Shown here piece by piece: positions 1-5,124 of a stretch of 5,124 bases of DNA (the first letter of the stretch is position 1; each line of letters starts with the position of its first letter). The notes under the pieces are model-generated. The model searched no databases. It saw nothing but the letters and a program-made list of their open reading frames with translations, and was not told the DNA's origin. This stretch comes from JAEXNA01 sp050486105 (GTDB lineage Bacteria; Vulcanimicrobiota; Xenobia; Xenobiales; JADMJV01): NCBI GenBank assembly GCA_050486105.1, contig JBJHCR010000419.1, positions 1-5,124 of the forward strand. Direction: 5' to 3'. The position numbers and the translations under genes were made by a program.

Positions 1-141
1 CTTAAGTACTCACGGGTACTAGGCTCAAAAAAACACTTCCTCCAGAGAAAATCTGCTTCGCGCAGCTTGAAACGCTGAATGTCAACAGACCCTAGTACTT
101 ATCGACAGGCGATCTGAACTTCACCACGAAGATTTCGAACT
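1..141 (+). promoter_or_regulatory. Upstream region of the phosphatase gene with repeated GTACT motifs
   Basis: No gene is visible here. The motif GTACT occurs at 6-10 (in AAGTACT) and at 16-20 (in GGGTACTAGG), exactly ten bases apart. An inverted copy, CCTAGTACTT, lies at 91-100, so GTACTAGG at 16-23 is perfectly complementary to CCTAGTAC at 91-98. A TGTCAACA box lies at 80-87. A weak -35-like TTGAAA at 67-72 has no convincing -10 at normal spacing; TAGTAC at 93-98 is 20 bases away. The region probably carries the promoter and operator of the downstream gene, but no exact start of transcription can be assigned. Confidence 0.35.
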
Positions 142-1644
142 ATGCTGAACCCACTCTCCTCCACCCAAATGCAAACCGTCGCGATCAGCGCTGTGACCTC
201 TTCGACAACTTCCAAGAGCAAGGAAATAGAGCCGGAGAGTCCTAAGGACCGGGCCGAACTCAACTTCGGCCAAGGCGACAACCCCGACCCTAAAGCTGGA
301 ACGTTCACCAAAACACCTACCGACGAGTCACAGCAAAGTAAACCTGAGAATACGTCCACTACAGAGGCTCCCTCCCAGCAAGCCTCCCAGCCGGAGAACG
401 CTCAGACTCCTGATTTGGGTCCAGGACTGATGCAAGAGGTCGAGGTCTCATCGGACCTGGTCGACGGGATTCCCCCGGAAATGGTAGTGCAAACTCGGCG
501 TGGAGAGCTCCTCGACCAGGGTAAGATCCTCAAAGTAGATCAGTACCCCACTCTGCAAAACGAAAAGCTCACGGAACGCATCGAAGGGGCCCCTAACTTT
601 CGTCAAATCAAGGACACCGAGATCTATGGGGTTTCTCAACCCACCATTGAAGGTATCAGGAACGTCCTAGATCGGGCCGGGGCCAAAGACCGAGAAGTAC
701 ACTGGAACAACATGCGAGAAGAGCCGGTCTTATACATCGATGGCCGCTCCTACAACCTTCGAGAACTCGGGAAGCCGTTCGAGAACTCCGAAGAGTTTGA
801 AGGCCTGAATGCCGAAGAGATCGAGGAGACCGAACGTCGTCTGAAGAGCGAACTCTTGGCCGAGGCGGAGAAATTCGGCGGTCGAATCCTTTTGCACGAT
901 GAGGACGAAAACGGGGTGGTCGCCAAATGGGTGCAGCTCACTCCTGAGTCGGTGCAAACTACCCGTGAGGTCTTCGATCAGATCGCCGACGAAGGTTACC
1001 AGGTCGATTTTGCTCGAGTTCCGGTCACCGACGAGAAAGCCCCGGAAACTCAAGACTTGGAAGCCTTAGTTGAACGAGTCTCCAAGGCCGACCCCAATAC
1101 CCCCATGATCTTCAACTGTCATGCTGGTCGTGGTCGGACCACCACCGCCATGGTGGCGGCCCAGTTGGTCCAAGACGCTCAGAAAGGCGAACCCGGGTCC
1201 CACTTCTCGAAACGCACCACCGTGCGCCAAGATATTCGAGAACAGGGAGATTACGAGATGGGTGAGTACCGCCTGATCTTGCGGACTATCCAAGCCCTAG
1301 AGCACGGAGTGGCTTCCAAAGACAAGACCGATGAGATCTTGGATCGAACGGATGAGATGCAGAACCTGCGCACGGCCATCGCTCGCTATCGGGAGAAAAG
1401 TCTCGATCCTAGTAACGACGAGGGCTCCCGCAGCCGAGCCGAGGGCCGAGGCTTAGATTACCTCCATCGCTACCACACCTTGATCACCTTCAACGCCTAT
1501 CTCAACGATCACGCCAAGGACGGGTTCAAAGTCCCCTATGGAGAGTGGTTGCAAAGCAAGCCCGAACTGCAGTCCATGCTCGACCACATCGAGTTGGCCT
1601 ACCAACGACCCCCGACCTCTGAAGGCGGAGCGATGGTCGCCTAA
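142..1644 (+). CDS. Paladin-type / PTP-like inositol phosphatase domain protein with disordered N-terminal leader
   Basis: This is a 500-residue protein of the cysteine-phosphatase superfamily, closest in pattern to animal paladin and bacterial PTP-like phytases. Residues 1-100 are low-complexity (Ser, Thr, Pro, Gln, Glu), with no charged residue before Lys25. The domain begins near 150 (APNFRQI, then IYGVSQPTIEGI). WNNMREEPVLYIDGRSYNLRE at 188-208 matches the paladin 'NLREEP' region. ARVPVTDEKAP (291-301) supplies a likely general acid, Asp297. NCHAGRGRTTTAM holds the CX5R loop, with nucleophile Cys326 and Arg332. The usual His before the Cys is Asn. Cys326 is the only cysteine in the protein. 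The tail (YLHRYHTLITFNAYL, 440-454, then EWLQSKPEL) also fits paladin. Known family members dephosphorylate phosphoinositides or inositol phosphates; the substrate here is inferred. Paladin itself has two such units, this protein one. The ATG at 142 has only a weak GAAG ahead. No Sec signal peptide is seen. Confidence 0.92.
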   Translation: MLNPLSSTQMQTVAISAVTSSTTSKSKEIEPESPKDRAELNFGQGDNPDPKAGTFTKTPTDESQQSKPENTSTTEAPSQQASQPENAQTPDLGPGLMQEVEVSSDLVDGIPPEMVVQTRRGELLDQGKILKVDQYPTLQNEKLTERIEGAPNFRQIKDTEIYGVSQPTIEGIRNVLDRAGAKDREVHWNNMREEPVLYIDGRSYNLRELGKPFENSEEFEGLNAEEIEETERRLKSELLAEAEKFGGRILLHDEDENGVVAKWVQLTPESVQTTREVFDQIADEGYQVDFARVPVTDEKAPETQDLEALVERVSKADPNTPMIFNCHAGRGRTTTAMVAAQLVQDAQKGEPGSHFSKRTTVRQDIREQGDYEMGEYRLILRTIQALEHGVASKDKTDEILDRTDEMQNLRTAIARYREKSLDPSNDEGSRSRAEGRGLDYLHRYHTLITFNAYLNDHAKDGFKVPYGEWLQSKPELQSMLDHIELAYQRPPTSEGGAMVA

Positions 1645-1665
1645 CTTCCTCATTTATCCAGCAAC

Positions 1666-1683
1666 TCTCAGGCAATCTCAGGC
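1666..1683. repeat. Short direct repeat TCTCAGGC in the 3' untranslated region
   Basis: TCTCAGGC occurs at 1666-1673 and again at 1676-1683, separated by AA, between the phosphatase stop and its terminator. The larger context, GCAACTCTCAG then GCAATCTCAG, is also nearly repeated. No function can be assigned. Confidence 0.5.
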
Positions 1684-1730
1684 TGATACTATCTATCTAT
1701 CGCCAGACGGTGAATGAGCATGAGTATAGA

Positions 1731-1757
1731 CCCCGGGTTCGTCCCGGGGATTTTTTT
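1731..1757 (+). terminator. Rho-independent terminator of the phosphatase gene
   Basis: CCCCGGG (1731-1737) pairs perfectly with CCCGGGG (1743-1749) around a five-base TTCGT loop. One A and then seven T residues (1751-1757) follow. It lies 87 bases after the phosphatase stop codon and is oriented for rightward transcription, so the phosphatase gene is likely a single-gene unit. Confidence 0.9.
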
Positions 1758-1777
1758 GTTCCCGGCCTAGCTCTTGA

Positions 1778-1981
1778 GAACAGGTTCACGGCAGCAAGCC
1801 TGGGATTTCCGACTCTGTGGGCTGTCTAGCCGGCGCCCTCTTGGGAGCTGAGAAAGGACTCGATAGCCTCCCTTGGGACTGGCTCGAGCCTCTCGAGCAC
1901 CGAAGTCTCATCACCCAGCTCGGTGAAGACCTCTACGACTACCCCACCTGGCGAAGCTCTCCCCGATATCCTGGATGTTGA
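1778..1981 (+). pseudogene. C-terminal remnant of an ADP-ribosylglycohydrolase (DraG/ARH family)
   Basis: Between an in-frame TGA at 1775-1777 and a TGA at 1979-1981, this frame encodes 67 residues. They include DSVGCLAGALLGAEKGL (from 1811), then LPWDWLEPLEHR and LITQLGEDLYD. This resembles the C-terminal end of ADP-ribosylglycohydrolases, where a GGDTDS/T motif binds the catalytic magnesium ions and is followed by an 'AIAGALLGA..G...IP..WL..LE' helix pair. Family members remove ADP-ribose from proteins and are usually about 250-350 residues long. Here only the tail survives: there is no ATG and no upstream domain, and GGDTDS has become PGISDS, losing a metal ligand. The sequence begins just after the terminator of the preceding gene. 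I read it as a decayed gene fragment. The assignment rests on motif recognition by eye; a short novel protein started at the internal GTG (1817) is much less likely. Confidence 0.6.
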
Positions 1982-2001
1982 CATAATCTGTTAACATTTT
2001 C
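1976..2001. repeat. AT-rich tandem 13-base repeat, possible operator
   Basis: TGTTGACATAATC (1976-1988) is followed directly by TGTTAACATTTTC (1989-2001), matching at 10 of 13 positions. Each unit carries a TGTT(G/A)ACA box; TGTTAACA is a perfect palindrome. TGTTGACA is the exact reverse complement of TGTCAACA at 80-87, upstream of the phosphatase gene. The repeat forms an AT-rich island in otherwise GC-rich DNA, 75 bases upstream of the next start codon. It could be a regulator binding site. The TTGACA at 1978-1983 could also serve as a -35, but no -10 is found at normal spacing. Confidence 0.45.
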
Positions 2002-2011
2002 CGGCCCCGTC

Positions 2012-2042
2012 GGAAACTCATCGACCGTTCCCTTCGTAAGCT
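2012..2042 (+). promoter_or_regulatory. Candidate ECF-sigma-like promoter for the downstream gene
   Basis: GGAAAC at 2012-2017 and CGTA at 2035-2038 are 17 bases apart. This resembles extracytoplasmic-function sigma promoters (GAAAC, then about 16-17 bases, then CGTA or CGTC). TAAGCT at 2037-2042 could instead be a weak housekeeping -10. Either reading puts the transcript start about 25-35 bases before the ATG at 2077, leaving room for the ribosome binding site. This is an inference from motif spacing only. Confidence 0.3.
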
Positions 2043-2063
2043 GAGGTCAGAAATTCCGCCGAC

Positions 2064-2070
2064 GAGGGAG
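2064..2070 (+). promoter_or_regulatory. Ribosome binding site supporting the ATG at 2077
   Basis: GAGGGAG ends six bases before the ATG at 2077. It is the clearest Shine-Dalgarno sequence at normal spacing in the window and fixes the start of the 435-residue protein. Confidence 0.75.
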
Positions 2071-2076
2071 CCAGAA

Positions 2077-3384
2077 ATGATCAGCAGCCAGTCCTATTCA
2101 CCCAACGCTATCTCACCCATCTCTTTCCCGATGTATCAGCCCATTATTTCCAACACCAGTGAGAGCGACCTGGATGGGACCGGTGACAGTGTTTCCTTGG
2201 GCCAACAGCCGCAACGGGAAATCTCGAGCCGCGATCTTCTGGCCCTTTTCCAGACCTCTTCGCAGTCCAACTCCAACAGTCAAGGGCAGGTCAGCCTAAA
2301 TCGAAACGGACTGAACCTCAACGGAACCTCTCAGCAGAATGGGACCATCGGTCTGTCCTTCTCGGACCCTACCGGAACCTTCGAAAACCGAACCACTGCT
2401 GGATACAACAACGAAATCCACGGTGGAGTGAACTTCGACCTCAAGAACCGAGAAGCCCAGATCAAATTCGGTCACCAAGGCGAACTCTTTGTGGAAAACG
2501 AGCAGAGACTGAACTTAGGCGACAACGCCGCCCTCACCCGACAGCAGAGAAGTTCTGTGGGAGATGAGGTCCTCTTCAACGTCCACAGCAAATCGAAATT
2601 CGATTCAGAAGGGGTGGATTTTCAAAGCAATCTCGAGTTAGGCGCCAAGGTGGAAGTCAAGAACACCACCACCACCGGCTTAGACCTGGGCAACAGTCGC
2701 CTGGAGTGGACGAGTGAACAGAGAGCCTACGCCGAAGCCCACGCCAAAACCCGAAACCAGTTGGTGGTGAACAAGGATGAACTCACCATCGGCACCGGCT
2801 TTGACGTCGGCGCCGAGGTTGGGCTGGCCGACAAGGAAACCTTGAACCTAAAGACCGGCAACGGCAGCGGCATCTCCCTGTCTGGAGAAGGCAGCATCGG
2901 TAAGGGCGGCAGTGCCAAAGGGGGCCTGCTTTTCTCTCGCAAGAACAACGATCCGAACTCGAGCGACGGCGGCTCTACAGAGGTTGGGGTCAACCTGGGA
3001 GGCAGTTTTATTGGTGGCTTCGGTGGTGAAGTCAAGGTCAAGATTGCCGATGCGGATATCGACACCGCCCTGGGAGTAGCGGTGCCCTTCGGGCCGGTGG
3101 TGAAGGCCTTGGGCGGAGGAGAAGTCCTGAAATCCGGCCTCAAGAGTATCCCTACGGTGGCCGACAAGGTTGCTCAGGCCGGGGTTTCGGTGGCCGAAGC
3201 CGCCAGCCCCACTCGCATCCTGGGCAACCGGCCTCAACTCATCACTCCCACCCCCCTCACCTTGAGACCCCAAACCGCTCCCGCCCCCTTGGTCCACCAC
3301 AGACCGTCTCTCATCGCCCCCACGCCCTTGACCTTGAGACCCAGATCCACTCCCACCCCAGCCATCCGATCGGTGTTGGCGTAA
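2077..3384 (+). CDS. Gly-rich, beta-rich, cysteine-free protein of unknown function with C-terminal Pro-rich repeats
   Basis: I do not recognise this 435-residue protein as a named family. Residues 1-28 contain no charged residue and are rich in Ser, Ile, Pro and Asn (MISSQSYSPNAISPISF...), without a Sec-type positive start and hydrophobic core. Residues 60-95 are Ser/Asn/Gln-rich. Residues 95-335 show alternating polar and hydrophobic strands with many Gly (IHGGVNFDLK, GFDVGAEVGL, GISLSGEGSIGKGG, GVNLGGSFIGGFGGEVKVKI). This is the look of the Gly/Ala-rich filler regions of polymorphic toxins and surface proteins. Residues 335-375 (VPFGPVVKALGGG...) may form amphipathic helices. The C-terminus carries two 24-residue repeats. 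There is no Cys and a single Trp (211). A ribosome binding site sits six bases upstream. The gene ends one base from the opposing secretion gene. It could be an exported effector, adhesin-like or structural protein; no catalytic motif is visible. Confidence 0.85.
   Translation: MISSQSYSPNAISPISFPMYQPIISNTSESDLDGTGDSVSLGQQPQREISSRDLLALFQTSSQSNSNSQGQVSLNRNGLNLNGTSQQNGTIGLSFSDPTGTFENRTTAGYNNEIHGGVNFDLKNREAQIKFGHQGELFVENEQRLNLGDNAALTRQQRSSVGDEVLFNVHSKSKFDSEGVDFQSNLELGAKVEVKNTTTTGLDLGNSRLEWTSEQRAYAEAHAKTRNQLVVNKDELTIGTGFDVGAEVGLADKETLNLKTGNGSGISLSGEGSIGKGGSAKGGLLFSRKNNDPNSSDGGSTEVGVNLGGSFIGGFGGEVKVKIADADIDTALGVAVPFGPVVKALGGGEVLKSGLKSIPTVADKVAQAGVSVAEAASPTRILGNRPQLITPTPLTLRPQTAPAPLVHHRPSLIAPTPLTLRPRSTPTPAIRSVLA
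3229..3372 (+). repeat. Two 72-base (24-residue) tandem repeats encoding Pro-rich units
   Basis: Residues 385-408 (RPQLITPTPLTLRPQTAPAP...) and 409-432 (RPSLIAPTPLTLRPRSTPTP...) align without gaps. They share the core PTPLTLRP, and the underlying DNA (3229-3300 and 3301-3372) shares ACCTTGAGACCC. The unit boundaries fit a simple in-frame duplication that has since diverged. The repeat ends three residues before the stop codon. Confidence 0.85.
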
Positions 3385-3385
3385 C

Positions 3386-4429
3386 TCAAAGAACCTGGAG
3401 GAGTTGCACCGTGGGACCCAAGGTGGCGACCAACATCAGTCCCACCATCACTCCGGTGAACAGCATGAGCATGGGTTCCAACAGGGTGGTCATGCTGGCG
3501 ATATCGGCCTCGACTTCCAAGTCATAGAGTTCGGCCAGCCAAGAAAGACAAGCTGAGGTCTTACCGGACTCTTCTCCCGCTTGCAGGCAGCCCAGAAAGA
3601 GAGGGTCGAATAGTCCGGTGCGGGCGAACGACTCGGCCAGGGACTCCCCTTGTTCGAGATCAGCCAGGGCGATCTGAACGGACTCTTGGAAGCTCGGCAG
3701 TTCCGTGGTGCCGGCGGCCAGGCGCACTGCTGCCAACAGGGGTGAGCCGGCTTCGAGCATTCGAGCCAAAGCTCGGGCGAAACGGGCGGCCAAGATCTTA
3801 TGTAAGAGCGACCCCAGCAGCGGAACCTTAGAGAAAGCCAACCAGGTGGTCCTGCGGGCTTGCTCGGTCTTGCTCCAGCTCAACAGGACCCCTCCACCCA
3901 CCAGCAAAGCGAGGCTGCCCAAGATCCATGCTGTAGGCATACGCTGGAGGTCGGACAGCAGGATCAACATTCTGGTCAGAATGGGAAGCTCTAGCCCCGA
4001 GGTTCTAAGAAGGTCCAACTGCCCTCTGAGGAACAAGGCCGGAGCCGCCAGAAGCATCGATGCGGTCAGCAGCAGGGTGAAAGCCGGGTAGACAGTAGCC
4101 TTACGCAAAGCCAGGTTCTGCCGCTCCAACCATTCTTCGTGGCGGCCCAAGCTGAGCAAGACTTGGTGAAGGCACCCGGTGCGCTCCCCGACCTTGAGCA
4201 CCTGGGTGGAATACTTCGAAAAGAGCCCGGTGCGCTCTAAGGACTCTGCCAAGCCCCGGCCCCGAACAAGCTCCTGAGCGATGCGCCGGTTGCCTTCTTG
4301 AAGAGCAACCGACTCACTCTGCTCTGCGGCCACCTGGAAGGCTTGCAAGAGAGGAACCCCCGAACCAAAGAGGGCCGCCAGGGAGAACCAATACCGGCTC
4401 AACTGGCCGTGACTCAATCGCTTTTGCAT
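3386..4429 (-). CDS. Type II secretion system F-domain protein (GspF/PilC family)
   Basis: This is a 347-residue inner-membrane platform protein of the kind that links the cytoplasmic assembly ATPase to pseudopilus or pilus assembly. It shows the two T2SF domains of the family. The first, about 10-135, has YWFSLAALFGSGVPLLQAF, LAESLERTGLF and VGERTG. The second, about 213-340, has FARALARMLEAGSPLLAA, LAESFARTGLF and AGEESG. Membrane spans are likely at about 111-134, 166-185 and 317-340. It is somewhat shorter than the usual 400 or so residues because the N-terminal cytoplasmic extension is short. The ATG at 4429 is the only usual start codon before an upstream in-frame stop, but it lacks a nearby ribosome binding site; a perfect AGGAGG lies 34 bases further upstream (4464-4469 on the plus strand). 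No partner ATPase gene is in view. The gene is divergent from a pilin-like gene, which supports a pilus or type II secretion role. Confidence 0.93.
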   Translation of the reverse strand: MQKRLSHGQLSRYWFSLAALFGSGVPLLQAFQVAAEQSESVALQEGNRRIAQELVRGRGLAESLERTGLFSKYSTQVLKVGERTGCLHQVLLSLGRHEEWLERQNLALRKATVYPAFTLLLTASMLLAAPALFLRGQLDLLRTSGLELPILTRMLILLSDLQRMPTAWILGSLALLVGGGVLLSWSKTEQARRTTWLAFSKVPLLGSLLHKILAARFARALARMLEAGSPLLAAVRLAAGTTELPSFQESVQIALADLEQGESLAESFARTGLFDPLFLGCLQAGEESGKTSACLSWLAELYDLEVEADIASMTTLLEPMLMLFTGVMVGLMLVATLGPTVQLLQVL

Positions 4430-4548
4430 GCCGACTTCAGAGATTCCCCGAAACCCTGCCCAGCCTCCTGTTCACGAAAAGTTTGGGACCCGTTTTCAGT
4501 GGTTTTTTGGATCGCGCGCCAACAGCCTTTTTGTGCTAAGCTCAACCG
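4430..4548. promoter_or_regulatory. Divergent intergenic region between the F-domain gene and the pilin-like gene
   Basis: These 119 bases must hold promoters for both divergent genes. On the plus strand, TGCTAAGCT (4534-4542) fits an extended -10 (TG-N-TAAGCT) ending six bases before the GTG start at 4549. No good -35 is found at normal distance; TTGGAT at 4507-4512 is too far away. On the minus strand, AGGAGG is visible at 4469-4464, but no convincing promoter was found. Confidence 0.35.
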
Positions 4549-5124
4549 GTGACGATCCGCTCGGGCAAGCGAGGTTTGGGGCTAGGAACCGTGCTGGTGA
4601 TTGCGGTTCTTTTGGCCACGCTCGGATTTGCCTTGGCCGGAGCCGGGACCTATCATCTGATGTTGGCCAATAGGGAAGCTCAAGGCGAGCAAGCCTTGGA
4701 TCTGGCCAGAACCGTGGTGGCCCAGGCCATCAACGCCGTGCACGAAGACGAAGACTGGGGCAGCGACCCTTCCCAACACTTCATCGCCCATCATCGCAAG
4801 CATGGCTCAGGTTGGGTAACTTTCAGCTCGAGTGAAGCGGATCGCCTTGGTCTTGAACCTTCGGTGAACAACTTGAACTCGACCTCTTCGATCCTGAGCC
4901 GAAACAACACCGTAGTGCCGGCCCAGGGTGCCCTGCTGGTTGGCCTCGGGGAAGTGAAAGGGGTGAAGAGAACGGTCACCGTGCTTCTTCACCGTCCCGA
5001 TTTTCCGTTTGCGGTGGCGGCTGACGGACCCGTTCTCTTGCAAGGTCGAGCCCTGGTGGCCAGCCTCGAGTCGGCCCCCTCGGAGACCATACCCGAGCCG
5101 CTCCGGGAAGAGTTGCTCCCCGCC
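4549..5124 (+). CDS. Single-span PilX/GspK-like pilus or secretion protein, N-terminal part (cut by window edge)
   Basis: The reading frame opens with GTG and stays open to the end of the window (192 codons seen). The N-terminus is a short basic segment, TIRSGKRGLGLG, then a hydrophobic span TVLVIAVLLATLGFALAGAG (about residues 14-33). A helical stretch LMLANREAQGEQALDLARTVVAQAI follows. This pattern (basic RG, hydrophobic span, then LA-rich amphipathic helix) is that of PilX, GspK and related minor pilin-type proteins. The Glu at position +5 of classical pilins is absent, as is common in GspK-like proteins. From about residue 65 the sequence looks like a soluble extracytoplasmic domain, with a beta-rich stretch (ALLVGLGEVKGVKRTVTVLLHR). 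An in-frame TAA at 4537-4539 excludes an earlier start. No Shine-Dalgarno is present, so translation may be leaderless. The divergent F-domain gene supports a role in the same kind of machine. The exact subfamily is uncertain. Confidence 0.82.
   Translation, partial: MTIRSGKRGLGLGTVLVIAVLLATLGFALAGAGTYHLMLANREAQGEQALDLARTVVAQAINAVHEDEDWGSDPSQHFIAHHRKHGSGWVTFSSSEADRLGLEPSVNNLNSTSSILSRNNTVVPAQGALLVGLGEVKGVKRTVTVLLHRPDFPFAVAADGPVLLQGRALVASLESAPSETIPEPLREELLPA

Noticed and set aside
53..65. Small hairpin CTGC-TTCGC-GCAG as a possible minus-strand terminator
   Set aside because: The stem has only four base pairs and the T-run on the minus strand (27-33) is about 20 bases away.
1689..1701. CTAT tetranucleotide repeat that might be a phase-variable tract
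   Set aside because: Only about three copies, located in a 3' untranslated region after the stop codon.
1728..1750. GGGTTCGTCCC resembling a tRNA T-arm
   Set aside because: The loop is five bases rather than seven, no acceptor or anticodon arm is present, and a T-tract follows. It is the terminator hairpin.
2008..2064. Dyad CGTCGG (2008-2013) with CCGACG (2059-2064) that could mask the ribosome binding site
   Set aside because: Only six pairs over a loop of about 45 bases, and the left arm is probably upstream of the transcript start.
2727..3300. Two long overlapping minus-strand open frames opposite the 435-residue protein
   Set aside because: Their translations are Pro/Gly/Arg-rich with no recognisable domain, they overlap each other in different frames, and the plus-strand gene has a good ribosome binding site. 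They are antisense shadows.
3705..4091. Plus-strand 128-residue open frame opposite the F-domain gene
   Set aside because: It lies entirely within a clear GspF/PilC coding region on the other strand, and its Arg/Ala/Ser-rich translation shows no domain.

Overview
The window holds five protein-coding units: three complete genes, one gene cut off by the right edge, and one decayed gene fragment. The bacterium is moderately GC-rich. It has a GspF/PilC-type inner-membrane protein and a PilX-like pilin-type protein, which points to a type II secretion or type IV pilus machine and so probably a two-membrane cell. Shine-Dalgarno use is patchy. I cannot name the phylum from sequence alone. The long Ser/Thr/Pro/Gln-rich leaders and the paladin-type phosphatase suggest a poorly sampled lineage (Eremiobacterota/Vulcanimicrobiota-like or Myxococcota-like), but this is a weak inference.

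Left part (1-1760): a short upstream region with repeated GTACT motifs and a TGTCAACA box leads into a 500-residue single-domain paladin/PTP-like phosphatase with a CX5R loop. A strong intrinsic terminator closes this unit.

Middle (1758-2076): this stretch has no intact gene, but it is not empty. Bases 1778-1981 encode what looks like the C-terminal tail of an ADP-ribosylglycohydrolase (DraG/ARH family). It has no start, no N-terminal domain and a damaged metal-binding motif, so it is read as a pseudogene. It is followed by an AT-rich tandem repeat containing TGTTGACA/TGTTAACA, an ECF-like promoter candidate and a good ribosome binding site.

Right-middle (2077-3384): a 435-residue, cysteine-free, Gly- and beta-rich protein of unknown function. 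It has an uncharged Ser/Pro/Ile/Asn-rich N-terminus and two 24-residue Pro-rich tandem repeats at its C-terminus.

Right (3386-5124): on the minus strand, a type II secretion F-domain protein ends one base away from the previous gene (tail to tail). Divergent from it, a single-span PilX/GspK-like protein starts, possibly from a leaderless GTG, and runs off the window.

The most interesting reading is that the phosphatase and the unknown protein are two exported, effector-like proteins. Both have uncharged Ser-rich N-termini, and the 8-mer TGTTGACA lies upstream of both genes, in opposite orientations. They sit next to secretion/pilus-type genes and the remnant of an ADP-ribose-removing enzyme. 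Joint regulation and export are inferences; the motifs themselves are visible.
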